Below are positions 44,368 through 53,949 of a DNA stretch of 53,949 nucleotides, in pieces. This DNA comes from Burkholderiales bacterium. GTDB lineage: Bacteria; Pseudomonadota; Gammaproteobacteria; Burkholderiales; Burkholderiaceae_C. Under the pieces are notes generated by a model. That model worked only from the letters and a program-made list of their open reading frames with translations, was not told the DNA's origin and made no database searches. The stretch's first letter is position 1. Each line of letters starts with the position of its first letter. The stretch lies in the NCBI GenBank assembly GCA_019509985.1, contig JAEKLF010000051.1, positions 1 through 53,949 of the forward strand, written 5' to 3'. A program made the position numbers and the translations under genes.

Positions 44368-44727
44368 ATGGCGAAGACCTTGCAGGGCCTGCTGAAACAA
44401 ATCGAGCAATTGCAGAAACAGGCGGATGCCTTGCGCTCACGCGAAAAGACCGAAGTGGTCGCCCGAATCAAAGAGGCCATTGCCCATTACGGCATTACCG
44501 CGAACGAATTGTTCGGCGCCTCACCAGCCAAGGCGACCCGCAAGCGTGCGGCGACTGCCAAGGCGGCGGGTCGTACGCGCAAGGCCGCGGCGAAGAAGCC
44601 GGGTGGCAATGCCAAATACACAGATGGCACCGGCCGCACCTGGTCGGGTGTCGGCAAGCGGCCGAACTGGTTCAAGGATGCACTGGCTGCCGGCAAGCAG
44701 GCCGAGGATCTGTTGATCAATCGCTAA
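44368..44727 (+). CDS. H-NS family nucleoid-associated protein
   Basis: This 119-residue protein has an N-terminal coiled-coil dimerisation part (about residues 1-55, LLKQIEQLQKQADALR...), a basic Lys/Ala/Arg linker with AT-hook-like runs, and the conserved H-NS DNA-binding end YTDGTGRTWSGVGKRPNWF. H-NS proteins coat and silence AT-rich DNA. GGAG at 44358-44361 sets the ATG at 44368. It stands alone, after the ohr remnant and a terminator-like hairpin. The AT-rich control regions at 7214-7290, 38734-38769 and 39511-39545 would be natural targets (inference). Confidence 0.92.
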   Translation: MAKTLQGLLKQIEQLQKQADALRSREKTEVVARIKEAIAHYGITANELFGASPAKATRKRAATAKAAGRTRKAAAKKPGGNAKYTDGTGRTWSGVGKRPNWFKDALAAGKQAEDLLINR

Positions 44728-44737
44728 CGCGACGGAC

Positions 44738-44754
44738 GGCCGGGTCGCCCGGCC
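44738..44754 (+). terminator. GC-rich hairpin between the H-NS and Lrp-type genes
   Basis: GGCCGGG (44738-44744), loop TCG and CCCGGCC (44748-44754) form a perfect 7-bp stem ten bases after the H-NS stop. No T-run follows (GAGTCC), so it may be a weak or factor-dependent terminator or a messenger-end stabiliser. Confidence 0.4.
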
Positions 44755-44769
44755 GAGTCCACGGTTCCG

Positions 44770-45243
44770 ATGAGCGAGCTCGACCGCTTCGATCGCCAGT
44801 TGCTGACGCTCGTGCAGCAGGACGCTGCATTGACGGCGGAGCAACTGGCCGAGCATGTCAGCCTGTCGGCCTCGGCGATCCAGCGGCGTTTGCGGCGGCT
44901 GCGCGAGCAGGGCGTCATCGAGCGCCAGATTGCCGTGCTCGACGCCGCCCGGATCGGCCGGCCGACCACCTTCATCGCCGCGCTGCAGGTCGACAGCGAA
45001 CGGCCCGAGCCGATGGCCCGCCTGCGCAGCTGGCTGGATGCCGAGGCCGCCGTGCAGCAGGCCTTCTACGTGACGGGTGAGGCCGACTTTGTCCTCGTTG
45101 TCACCGCGCCGGATGCGGCGAGCTACGAGGCGCTGATGGCGCGGCTGCTGGCCGACAACCCCCAGGTGCGCCGCTATTCGACCCAGGTCGCAATGGGCGT
45201 GCTCAAGCGCGGACTGGCGTTGCCGGTGCCCGGCGGCGACTGA
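44770..45243 (+). CDS. Lrp/AsnC-family transcriptional regulator
   Basis: This 157-residue protein has the standard Lrp layout: an N-terminal helix-turn-helix (LDRFDRQLLTLVQQDAALTA ... LSASAIQRRLRRLREQGVI), then the RAM/ligand-binding ferredoxin-like domain with VTGEADFVLVVTAPDAASYE. Lrp-type proteins sense amino acids and often control an adjacent gene. The next gene downstream on the same strand (NIPSNAP) is 89 bases away and is the obvious candidate target. The start ATG at 44770 gives the usual family length. Confidence 0.9.
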   Translation: MSELDRFDRQLLTLVQQDAALTAEQLAEHVSLSASAIQRRLRRLREQGVIERQIAVLDAARIGRPTTFIAALQVDSERPEPMARLRSWLDAEAAVQQAFYVTGEADFVLVVTAPDAASYEALMARLLADNPQVRRYSTQVAMGVLKRGLALPVPGGD

Positions 45244-45332
45244 CGTTCGGCGACCGCCGGAATACGTGACATGCATTGACAGGTATCACGGCGCAGACTG
45301 CACGGACGATGAACTCCGTGGGCTTCTGCACC

Positions 45333-46091
45333 ATGACTCCTGCAACTCAAGCTTCAACCCCTGCACCGGCCGCGCCGGACTGCCGCGTCATCGAGCTGCG
45401 CCAGTACACGCTGCATCCCGGCCAGCGTGACACGCTGATCGAACTCTTCGAGCGCGAATTCGTCGACGGCCAGGAGGCTGTGGGCATCCGCGTGCTGGGC
45501 CAGTTCCGCGACCTGGATGACGCCGACCGTTTCGTCTGGCTGCGCGGTTTCGCCGACATGGCGGCGCGCGGCGACGCACTGCCGGCCTTCTACGGCGGTC
45601 CGGTCTGGGCGGCACATCGCAACGCGGCCAACGCGACGATGGTCGACTCCGACAACGTGCTGCTGCTGCGCCCGGCCTGGGACGGCGCGGCTCTGTCGGC
45701 GCCCACTGAAGCGCGCGCCGAACGCGGTGCAACGGCGCTGCCGCCAGGCGTGCTGAGTGCCAGCGTCTTTCATCTGAAGGAGGCCGCCGGCCCCGACCTG
45801 TTGGCCCTGTGCCGAGGCGCAGTGACCGAACTGCTGCAGGCGGCCGGTGCGCGCGTGCTGGGCTGGTACGTCACGGAAGCCACGCCCAACAACTTCCCGC
45901 GCCTGCCGGTGCGCGAAGGCGAGACGGTGCTGCTGGGGCTGGCGATGTTCGACAACGCCGAGGCGCTCGCTGCCTTCTCCGCCAGCGGTGCCTGGCAGCG
46001 CGACATCGAGCCGCTGCTGCAGTCCTGGCTCGCCAAGCCAACGCAGCGCCTGCGTCTTTCCCCCACCTCCCGTTCTTCCCTCCATGCCTGA
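45333..46091 (+). CDS. NIPSNAP-family protein
   Basis: The product (252 residues from the ATG at 45333) holds two ferredoxin-like halves: CRVIELRQYTLHPGQRDTLIE with GQFRDLDDADRFVWLRGF, and a second copy beginning VFHLKEAAGPDLLALCR. Such paired barrels are typical of NIPSNAP proteins, whose biochemical role is poorly known; some bacterial members sit near amino-acid or aromatic catabolism genes. The start is uncertain: an in-frame ATG at 45309 and a TTG at 45276 lie upstream, and neither ATG has a strong Shine-Dalgarno. A perfect -35-like TTGACA at 45276-45281 lies just upstream but has no good -10. It may be controlled by the upstream Lrp-type protein. Confidence 0.82.
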   Translation: MTPATQASTPAPAAPDCRVIELRQYTLHPGQRDTLIELFEREFVDGQEAVGIRVLGQFRDLDDADRFVWLRGFADMAARGDALPAFYGGPVWAAHRNAANATMVDSDNVLLLRPAWDGAALSAPTEARAERGATALPPGVLSASVFHLKEAAGPDLLALCRGAVTELLQAAGARVLGWYVTEATPNNFPRLPVREGETVLLGLAMFDNAEALAAFSASGAWQRDIEPLLQSWLAKPTQRLRLSPTSRSSLHA

Positions 46092-46098
46092 GACGCTC

Positions 46099-46587
46099 AT
46101 GAACATCCAATCGACACCGCAAGACTTCGACTTTTTCGTTGGCCACTGGAAGGTCCGCCACCGCCGCCTGAAGGAGCGCCTGCTCGGCTGCGAGGACTGG
46201 GAGAGCTTCGAGGGCAGTTGCCACATGTGGCCGCTGTTGGGCGGCCACGGCAACATCGACGACAACGTGCTGGAGCTGCCCTCGGGCGCCTACCGCGCTG
46301 CGTCCCTGCGCACCTTCAACGCGACGACGCGCCAGTGGATGATCTGGTGGGTGGACGGCCGCAACCCGCAGCAGCTGGAGCCGCCGGTGGTCGGCGGCTT
46401 TGCCGATGGCGTCGGCGAGTTCCAGAGCGACGATCAGCTGCGCGGCCAGCCCATCCGGGTGCGCTATCTGTGGACCGACATCACCGCCAGCAGTGCTCGC
46501 TGGGCGCAGGCCTTCTCGGCCGACGGCGGCCAGACCTGGGAGACCAACTGGGTGATGGACTTCGAGCGCCTGCCCGAGACCGCCTGA
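46099..46587 (+). CDS. DUF1579-like conserved protein
   Basis: This 162-residue cytoplasmic-looking protein opens with DFDFFVGHWKVRHRRLKERL and continues with ASLRTFNATTRQWMIWWVDG and a Trp-rich end, the pattern of DUF1579-type beta-barrel proteins of unknown function. An in-frame ATG at 46084 overlaps the NIPSNAP stop; I prefer 46099 because the conserved part begins soon after it. The gene follows NIPSNAP with a gap of only seven bases, so they are probably cotranscribed. It converges with the sensor kinase gene, 16 bases apart. Confidence 0.75.
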   Translation: MNIQSTPQDFDFFVGHWKVRHRRLKERLLGCEDWESFEGSCHMWPLLGGHGNIDDNVLELPSGAYRAASLRTFNATTRQWMIWWVDGRNPQQLEPPVVGGFADGVGEFQSDDQLRGQPIRVRYLWTDITASSARWAQAFSADGGQTWETNWVMDFERLPETA

Positions 46588-46603
46588 GCCTGGCCGGCGA
46601 GCC

Positions 46604-49129
<2,526 letters not shown>

Positions 49130-49382
49130 GTCGGCTCCCTGCTGCGCCCGAGGTCACCGGGCGTTCGCTAACAGGATAGACCAACTGCGCACCGCCCTGG
49201 GGCGCCGTAGGCAATGGTTACACCCGGCGCGCTGGCGACGGGGCCGTGGTCACTTGGCGGCGTTGACGATCGGGCCGATCGGGCCGATCAGGCCGGCGTG
49301 GTCGTCGGCGCTGACGTGTCGGTCTTCCCGGCGCCGCCATGGCCGGCGAGCGGCATCAGCTCGACCGACGCGTCACGGTGCT
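49130..49382. other. Intergenic region between sensor kinase and GH39 genes
   Basis: These 253 bases follow the GH39 stop and precede the kinase start on the minus strand. I see no gene or clear promoter. A nine-base unit, GATCGGGCC, is repeated in tandem at 49268-49276 and 49277-49285, with a one-mismatch third copy at 49286-49294. Confidence 0.5.
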
Positions 49383-50957
49383 TTATGCCACGGCCTTCTG
49401 CAGACTCAGCAGCACGACATCGTGACTGCGCAGCTTCAGCGTCACGGTGGCGGTGCCTGAGGCGCCCACGAGCAACTCGCGCTGCAGTTCCGGCTTGTCG
49501 GTTGTCAGCGCCTGCAGGTCGGCCAGTTGCTTCGCGTCGAGGTTCTTGGGTGAGCCCATCTTCAGGTAGGCGGTGTGGGCGTCGTTGACCTCGAAGCCGG
49601 TGCGGTGCTGCGTGAGCCGGTAGCGGCCGGGCGACAGATGGCGCAGTTCGACGATCGCGCTTCCCGCGTCCCGAGCCGGCTGCGGCTTGCCAAAGAAGCT
49701 GCGGTTGCTGGCCGTCTGGTCGGGCTGGCGCCAGTCCCAGACGATGGCTTGCAGCTGATCGCCGTCGGTCGCGGCCCAGGTGAAAAGATCGCTGGTCGGC
49801 ACTTCCTTGCCCTGCAGTGCGGCGAGGTAGCGGTAGGCGAACCACACCGGCTTGCGGATGCCCTCACGCGTCATCAGGCCGAAGCCGCCGTGGAAGGGCG
49901 CGTCCGGCGGGCCGGGTTCCTCGAACAGGTCGCTGTAGACCCAGTAGCTCATGTGCTGGGCGAGACCTTGCGTCTGCTTCAGCTTGGTCAGCACATAGGG
50001 CGCGCTCATGTACGAGTCGTGCACCAGGTCGCGCGGGTTGTAGCTGGTGCTCCACTCGGTGAAGAACAGCGGCAGGCCTGGCAGGTGCGAGGCTTCGATC
50101 TCCTTGCGCACGCGCCGCACGTCACCCACGATGGCGTCGGGCGACTTGGACAGTTTCCGGTCTTCCTTGCCGAACTCGTCGAGGAAGCCTTCATCGACGC
50201 CATAGGTGTGCGTTGTGATGAAGTCCACCGGCGTGTTGGTAACCTTGGCGTGCGCCAGGAACTCAGGCACCCAGGCCGCGCCGGCCGTGGACGGGCCGCC
50301 TACGCGCAGCAGCGGGCTGACGGCCTTGATCGCCTTGGCGGTGCGGGTGTAGAGGTCGAAGTAGGCCTTTTGATCGGCTTTCTCCCAGAAGCCGTCGAGG
50401 TTGGGTTCATTCCAGACCTCGAAGTACCAGTCGTGCACTTCAGCCGCGCCGTAGCGCTCCACCAGGTGGCGGATGAAGGCGTCGATGAGCGCGACCCAGC
50501 CGGCGGGCTCGGGATGGGAGGTGTTGCCCTCCCAATAGAAAATCTTGTTGTCCGAGGTCTTCAGCGCCAGCGGCGTGAAGCCCAGTTCGACGAAAGGCTT
50601 GATGCGGCGCGCCAGCATCGCGTCGTAGAGCTTGTCGATGCCGGTGAAGTCGAACACCAGCTTGCCGCTCGCGTCGCGTGTCACCGTCTTGAACACGTCG
50701 TGGAAGATGGCGTGGAAGCGCAGGTAGCGGAATCCCAGTTCGTCCACCGCCGTTTTGAGCTGCGCGAGCGCATCGGGGCGGTAGGTCGTGCCGGGGTAGT
50801 CGGCGCCGACGCAGTGGTCGAAGAAGCGATCCAGCGGCTGCTGGGCTTGAGCGAGGTCCAGCACGATGCGCCGCTGCGTTGGCGCGGCGAACACGGTGGA
50901 AGCGAGTGGCATGGCGGCGGCAGCGGCCAGCAGTCGGCGGCGTTGTTGGGAAGTCAT
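49383..50957 (-). CDS. GH39 family glycoside hydrolase (beta-xylosidase-like)
   Basis: The 524-residue protein begins with a signal region carrying consecutive Arg residues (QQRRRLLAAAAAM), which may be Tat- or Sec-type. The catalytic barrel shows FEVWNEPNL with acid/base Glu184 and FFTEWSTSYNP with nucleophile Glu301, the clan A pair expected for GH39. A beta-sandwich tail follows. GH39 enzymes typically release xylose from the non-reducing ends of xylo-oligosaccharides; other specificities such as iduronidase exist but do not fit the neighbours. It is last in a minus-strand operon, and its ATG overlaps the GH43 stop (ATGA), implying translational coupling. Export suggests periplasmic or extracellular action. 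Confidence 0.88.
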   Translation of the reverse strand: MTSQQRRRLLAAAAAMPLASTVFAAPTQRRIVLDLAQAQQPLDRFFDHCVGADYPGTTYRPDALAQLKTAVDELGFRYLRFHAIFHDVFKTVTRDASGKLVFDFTGIDKLYDAMLARRIKPFVELGFTPLALKTSDNKIFYWEGNTSHPEPAGWVALIDAFIRHLVERYGAAEVHDWYFEVWNEPNLDGFWEKADQKAYFDLYTRTAKAIKAVSPLLRVGGPSTAGAAWVPEFLAHAKVTNTPVDFITTHTYGVDEGFLDEFGKEDRKLSKSPDAIVGDVRRVRKEIEASHLPGLPLFFTEWSTSYNPRDLVHDSYMSAPYVLTKLKQTQGLAQHMSYWVYSDLFEEPGPPDAPFHGGFGLMTREGIRKPVWFAYRYLAALQGKEVPTSDLFTWAATDGDQLQAIVWDWRQPDQTASNRSFFGKPQPARDAGSAIVELRHLSPGRYRLTQHRTGFEVNDAHTAYLKMGSPKNLDAKQLADLQALTTDKPELQRELLVGASGTATVTLKLRSHDVVLLSLQKAVA

Positions 50958-52558
50958 GTCGGGAGTCCTCTGTAGACGAAGTTGCGGGCGCGCACCTCGC
51001 CGGCGCCGGCGCTGAAGAGCGCCGGCCGCAGACTGACGAAGCCGCCGAAAACGTTGTGGTGCAGCCCCGAGACTTCCATCTGCCAGGGGTGCTGGGTCCA
51101 GGTCTTGCCGTGGTCGTGCGAGTAGCGGAAGGTGATGACGTTCTCGCGGTTGGTCAGATGGATGTGCACGTTGCGTGTTGCGATGGCCGCGCGCATCCAG
51201 CCGTGCTCTTGACCGTAGCCGTAGGTCAGCTGCTGCGTCGTGCTGAAGCCGATGCCGACGTGGCCGCGCTCGTCGTAGAACAGGCCGAGGCCACCATGCC
51301 CGTCACCGCTGATCTCCAGCTCGACGCTGCACTCGTAGCTGCGGTCGCCGACATTGCAAGTCAGCGGCGAACAGTCCGCGAGTGACTTGCCCTTGCCACG
51401 GATCACCACGCTGCGATCCTCGAACCGCAGCCTTGCGCCTTCGTCAGGCCCCGGTGCGTGGAAGGCCCACTGCAGGCCGAGCTCGCCGCGCGAGAAATCG
51501 TCGGACCGCGCGAAGCCCGCCGGGCCTGGCTGGCCTCCGCGCGGCTTGGGAAGAGGTCGGCTCAGCGTGCCGCCCTTGGCGCGGAACCAGCCGTCCTTCG
51601 TCCATTCGATGGGTTCCAGCAAGGCCTGCCGGCCCAGCGTGCGAAAGCCGTTCTCGTAGCCGTGATAGACCATCCACCAGTCCCCCGCCGGCCCTTCGAC
51701 GACGCTGGCGTGGCCGCGTGACCACCAGGGTTCATCCGCGCTGCGGGTGCGGACGATGGGGTTGTGTGGACAGTGCTCCCACGGGCCGTGGACCGAGCGC
51801 GAGCGCGCCACGGTGACCATGTGGCTGGTCGGTGGCCCCGCCGTGCCGCCGACGGCGGAGATCAGATAGAACCATTCGCCGCGCTTGAGCAGCTTGGGGC
51901 CTTCGGGCGCGAACATCTCGACGACCCAGTCCTTGGGATATTGCCAGGGCGTCCAGGCGTTGGCTTCCAGCGGGCCGTCGGTGGCGAGGCCATCGTCCTG
52001 GAGCCGCACGCGGCGGCCGCCGTTGACGAAGAGGTAGCGCCGGCCGTCCTCGCCGACGACGTGGCCGGGATCGATGCAGCCCGGGATCTTCAAATCGATG
52101 GGAGCGCTCCACGGCCCGCGGATGTCGTCCGCGTGGATGACATAGATGCCGGTGCCGGCGTCCTGCAGCACCGGGATGTAGATGAAGTAGCGGCCCGCGT
52201 GTTTGATCAGATCCATCGCCCAGACGGTGCCGATGGGCTGCGTCAGGGCGGCGGTGATCGGCGCCCAGTTCACCAGGTCCTGCGAGTGCCAGATGACGGC
52301 GCCGGGGTAGGACTGGAAGGACGAAAAGGTCATCCAGTAGTCGGCGCCGTCCTTCAGGATGGTGGGATCGGCGTGGTCCCCGGCGACGATGGGATTGCGG
52401 TAGGTTCCGTCACCCAGGTCGGCCTTGCGCTGGCCTTCGATGCCCAAGGCGAAATGATGCGATCCGGGCGCGGCATCGGTCGTCGCCGCGCGAGCAAGTG
52501 CGCTTGAGCTGGCCGCGGTGCCGGCAAGGATTGCGGGAAATGCACGGCGAGTCCACAT
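50954..52558 (-). CDS. GH43 family glycoside hydrolase with C-terminal beta-sandwich
   Basis: The product (534 residues) begins with a Tat-like signal (MWTRRAFPAILAG). The five-bladed propeller of GH43 shows catalytic Asp64 in DHADPT, Asp163 in CIDPGH and the acid Glu in MFAPEGPKLL. The last 200 residues look like the C-terminal sandwich found in GH43 xylosidases and arabinofuranosidases. These enzymes remove xylose or arabinose from arabinoxylan fragments. I chose the ATG at 52558, with CTGGAG six bases upstream, over an ATG 18 bases earlier, because it starts directly at the twin-Arg signal. It lies between GH62 (71 bases upstream) and GH39 (overlapping). Confidence 0.87.
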   Translation of the reverse strand: MWTRRAFPAILAGTAASSSALARAATTDAAPGSHHFALGIEGQRKADLGDGTYRNPIVAGDHADPTILKDGADYWMTFSSFQSYPGAVIWHSQDLVNWAPITAALTQPIGTVWAMDLIKHAGRYFIYIPVLQDAGTGIYVIHADDIRGPWSAPIDLKIPGCIDPGHVVGEDGRRYLFVNGGRRVRLQDDGLATDGPLEANAWTPWQYPKDWVVEMFAPEGPKLLKRGEWFYLISAVGGTAGPPTSHMVTVARSRSVHGPWEHCPHNPIVRTRSADEPWWSRGHASVVEGPAGDWWMVYHGYENGFRTLGRQALLEPIEWTKDGWFRAKGGTLSRPLPKPRGGQPGPAGFARSDDFSRGELGLQWAFHAPGPDEGARLRFEDRSVVIRGKGKSLADCSPLTCNVGDRSYECSVELEISGDGHGGLGLFYDERGHVGIGFSTTQQLTYGYGQEHGWMRAAIATRNVHIHLTNRENVITFRYSHDHGKTWTQHPWQMEVSGLHHNVFGGFVSLRPALFSAGAGEVRARNFVYRGLPT

Positions 52559-52628
52559 CGATGTCTCCAGGGTCATGTTCCAGGGATGGGTGCGCGCCGC
52601 GGATGCCGGGCATGCCGCAGAGCGCCGT

Positions 52629-53702
52629 TCATTTCTTGCACATCGCGCCGATGGCGTCGGGGGCAGTGGCGGTGATCAGCCCCAGCCGATAGGGCAGTTC
52701 GATGTATTCGTACTTCTTGCCCTTTTCCATGTCCAGGCCCTGGTACAGGAATCTCAGCGGCTTGCAGGGGTCGATGGTCAGCGTCTGGTCGAACCCGTCG
52801 CGGATCATTTCGCCATGGGAGACGCCTTCGGACCAGATTCGGCCGTTGAACTTGACGTTGTCGGCGCCGGCGAACCGGTTCATCTCGGCACCGGGAACGG
52901 GCTGCCACTTGCCGTCCAGGCGATCAGCGGTCCAGGCTCGGAAATACCGGCCGCCCGGCCGCATGGCCTCGACCAGCGTCAGGTACTGGTTGGTGCCGGC
53001 GATCTTGTAGGTGTTGCTCGCCTCGAACAGGTCCTCGCGCTTTTCCTTCATGGCGACGACAGGCTCGGAGAAGCCGTGCGGGAAGCGCTCGATCGTCGTT
53101 TCACCACGGAAGAAGCTGCCGTTGTCGTTGGTGAAGAAGAGATAGCACTTCTTGTCGTCGCAGATATTCCAGAAGTCCAGCCAGCCCGCTTGACCCTTGT
53201 CGTCCTTCACGCTCTCCGGGATGGTCTTGTAGAAGGGCTGCGGTGCCGTCCATGAATGGGGATCGTTGATGTCCTTGGTCGTGGAATACAGCGGGTCGCC
53301 GCCCTGGTAGATCAGATACCAGAGCTTTTGCGGCGCGAAGTAGAAGACCTGCGGTGCTGCGCGGTAGCCGGGCCCGATGGGAGACTTGTCGAGCATGAAG
53401 AGAGGGGCCTTGGGCGCCTCATCCCAATCGGCAAAGCTCGTGTAGGCCATGCCCCAGCCGTTCTTCCCGGCCGTGGTCATGAAGACGTGGTAGCGGCCGT
53501 CGTGGTAGACGATGGAGGGGTCCTTGACGCCAAAGATGTCCTTCGCGTCGGCCGGCGGCTTGATCAGCGGTTCACTGGATTTCCATTCGAAAGCCAGGGC
53601 CTGTTTCGCGGGTTCCACCGCGTGAGCGAGTGTGCTCAAGGCCAGGCAGGACGCAAACCAGAGTGCGTTGAAACCGTTGAAGGAAGACTTGTAGTTGCGC
53701 AT
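52629..53702 (-). CDS. GH62 family alpha-L-arabinofuranosidase
   Basis: This protein (357 residues from the ATG at 53702) has a signal peptide ending AHA before VEP. The catalytic five-bladed propeller has KDPSIVYHDGRYHVFMT with catalytic Asp61, IYQGGDPLYSTTKDI, and a later FEASNTYKI carrying the likely acid Glu. GH62 enzymes cut arabinose side chains from arabinoxylan. The start is debatable: an ATG at 53750 overlaps the transporter stop (ATGA) and would add 16 residues ahead of the signal peptide, which favours coupling but gives an unusually long N-region. With GH43 and GH39 downstream it completes debranching and depolymerisation of arabinoxylo-oligosaccharides. Confidence 0.87.
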   Translation of the reverse strand: MRNYKSSFNGFNALWFASCLALSTLAHAVEPAKQALAFEWKSSEPLIKPPADAKDIFGVKDPSIVYHDGRYHVFMTTAGKNGWGMAYTSFADWDEAPKAPLFMLDKSPIGPGYRAAPQVFYFAPQKLWYLIYQGGDPLYSTTKDINDPHSWTAPQPFYKTIPESVKDDKGQAGWLDFWNICDDKKCYLFFTNDNGSFFRGETTIERFPHGFSEPVVAMKEKREDLFEASNTYKIAGTNQYLTLVEAMRPGGRYFRAWTADRLDGKWQPVPGAEMNRFAGADNVKFNGRIWSEGVSHGEMIRDGFDQTLTIDPCKPLRFLYQGLDMEKGKKYEYIELPYRLGLITATAPDAIGAMCKK

Positions 53703-53746
53703 GACTTCAGCCAATGATGTTTCCAGGGAATGGGGGCGTGACATCG

Positions 53747-53949
53747 TCATACGATGCCCCGCGTTGCCTCAAGCTTCTGGCGTATTTCGCCCATGCGCTT
53801 CTCGGTCAATTCAAAGCGCAGCAGCGACACGAGTGCGAGCACCAGGCCGATGACGGGGATGGTGGACAGCAGGATGCGCATCATGAAGATGGCATGCGGC
53901 GTCTGCAGCGTCTCCAGCTTGGCATCAAAGCCGGTGAACTGCAGGATCC
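53747..53949 (-). CDS. GPH-type sugar:cation symporter (partial, C-terminal end)
   Basis: The last 67 codons of a minus-strand gene run off the window edge. They encode a final membrane helix (MRILLSTIPVIGLVLALVSLL) preceded by a loop and followed by a charged tail, RFELTEKRMGEIRQKLEATR. This matches the end of MFS glycoside-pentoside-hexuronide symporters (XynP/MelB type), where a LTEE/K-R-x-x-E-I-x-x-x-L tail is typical. The stop overlaps an ATG of the GH62 frame. In this operon it would import the xylose- or arabinose-containing oligosaccharides. Identity rests on a short segment. Confidence 0.7.
   Translation of the reverse strand, partial: ILQFTGFDAKLETLQTPHAIFMMRILLSTIPVIGLVLALVSLLRFELTEKRMGEIRQKLEATRGIV

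Noticed and set aside
45276..45281. TTGACA as a promoter for the NIPSNAP gene
   Set aside because: It is a perfect -35 hexamer, but no acceptable -10 lies 16-18 bases downstream, so I mention it only in the gene entry.
49288..49845. A 185-codon minus-strand frame at the end of the GH39 gene
   Set aside because: It lies in a different frame within and beyond GH39 and has no domain; the GH39 frame is clearly the coding one.

Overview
The window is GC-rich bacterial DNA with densely packed genes. A single-domain H-NS-type nucleoid protein, a plant-polysaccharide utilisation operon and a TonB receptor/peptide-uptake regulon together suggest a Burkholderiales betaproteobacterium of the Roseateles/Pelomonas/Paucibacter kind. 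This placement is inferred from gene content and base composition, not from a marker gene.

Region 1 (1-34861, + strand) looks like a secretion locus dedicated to one giant surface protein. A partial upstream gene is followed by four closely spaced genes: a GAF-HlyD fusion, a PqqD-M50 protease-HlyD fusion, a short SecA-like ATPase and a periplasmic HlyD-type adaptor. After a 343-bp gap comes a single 9135-codon gene. Its product starts with an LEPR-XLL-type N-terminus (MEPRLLLSG), continues through thousands of residues of beta-solenoid-like repeats, Calx-beta-like segments and RTX-type Gly/Asp repeats, and ends with two lectin-like domains and a metzincin protease domain. No type I ABC ATPase is present. 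The working hypothesis is that the SecA-like motor, the membrane protease and the adaptors export or process the giant protein.

Region 2 (34938-43930) looks like a peptide-scavenging regulon around an XRE-cupin regulator. A TonB receptor and an M81 (MlrC-like) metallopeptidase are transcribed to the left. The regulator, a DAO-type oxidase, a membrane-anchored beta-lactamase-family serine hydrolase (MlrB-like family) and a POT-type peptide transporter (MlrD-like family) are transcribed to the right. Both control regions carry two AT-rich TTTCC-N5-NNAAA-like elements exactly 20 bp apart, a candidate operator. The gene set recalls the microcystin-degradation genes mlrB, mlrC and mlrD without mlrA.

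Region 3 (43931-49129) is mixed: a decayed ohr (organic hydroperoxide resistance) remnant ending in a terminator-like hairpin, an H-NS family gene, an Lrp/AsnC regulator, a NIPSNAP protein, a DUF1579-like protein and, on the opposite strand, a hybrid sensor kinase with a MASE4-like membrane sensor.

Region 4 (49383-53949, - strand) is a tightly coupled arabinoxylan oligosaccharide operon, read right to left: a GPH-type sugar:cation symporter (partial), GH62 arabinofuranosidase, GH43 enzyme and GH39 beta-xylosidase-like enzyme, with ATGA overlaps at two junctions.
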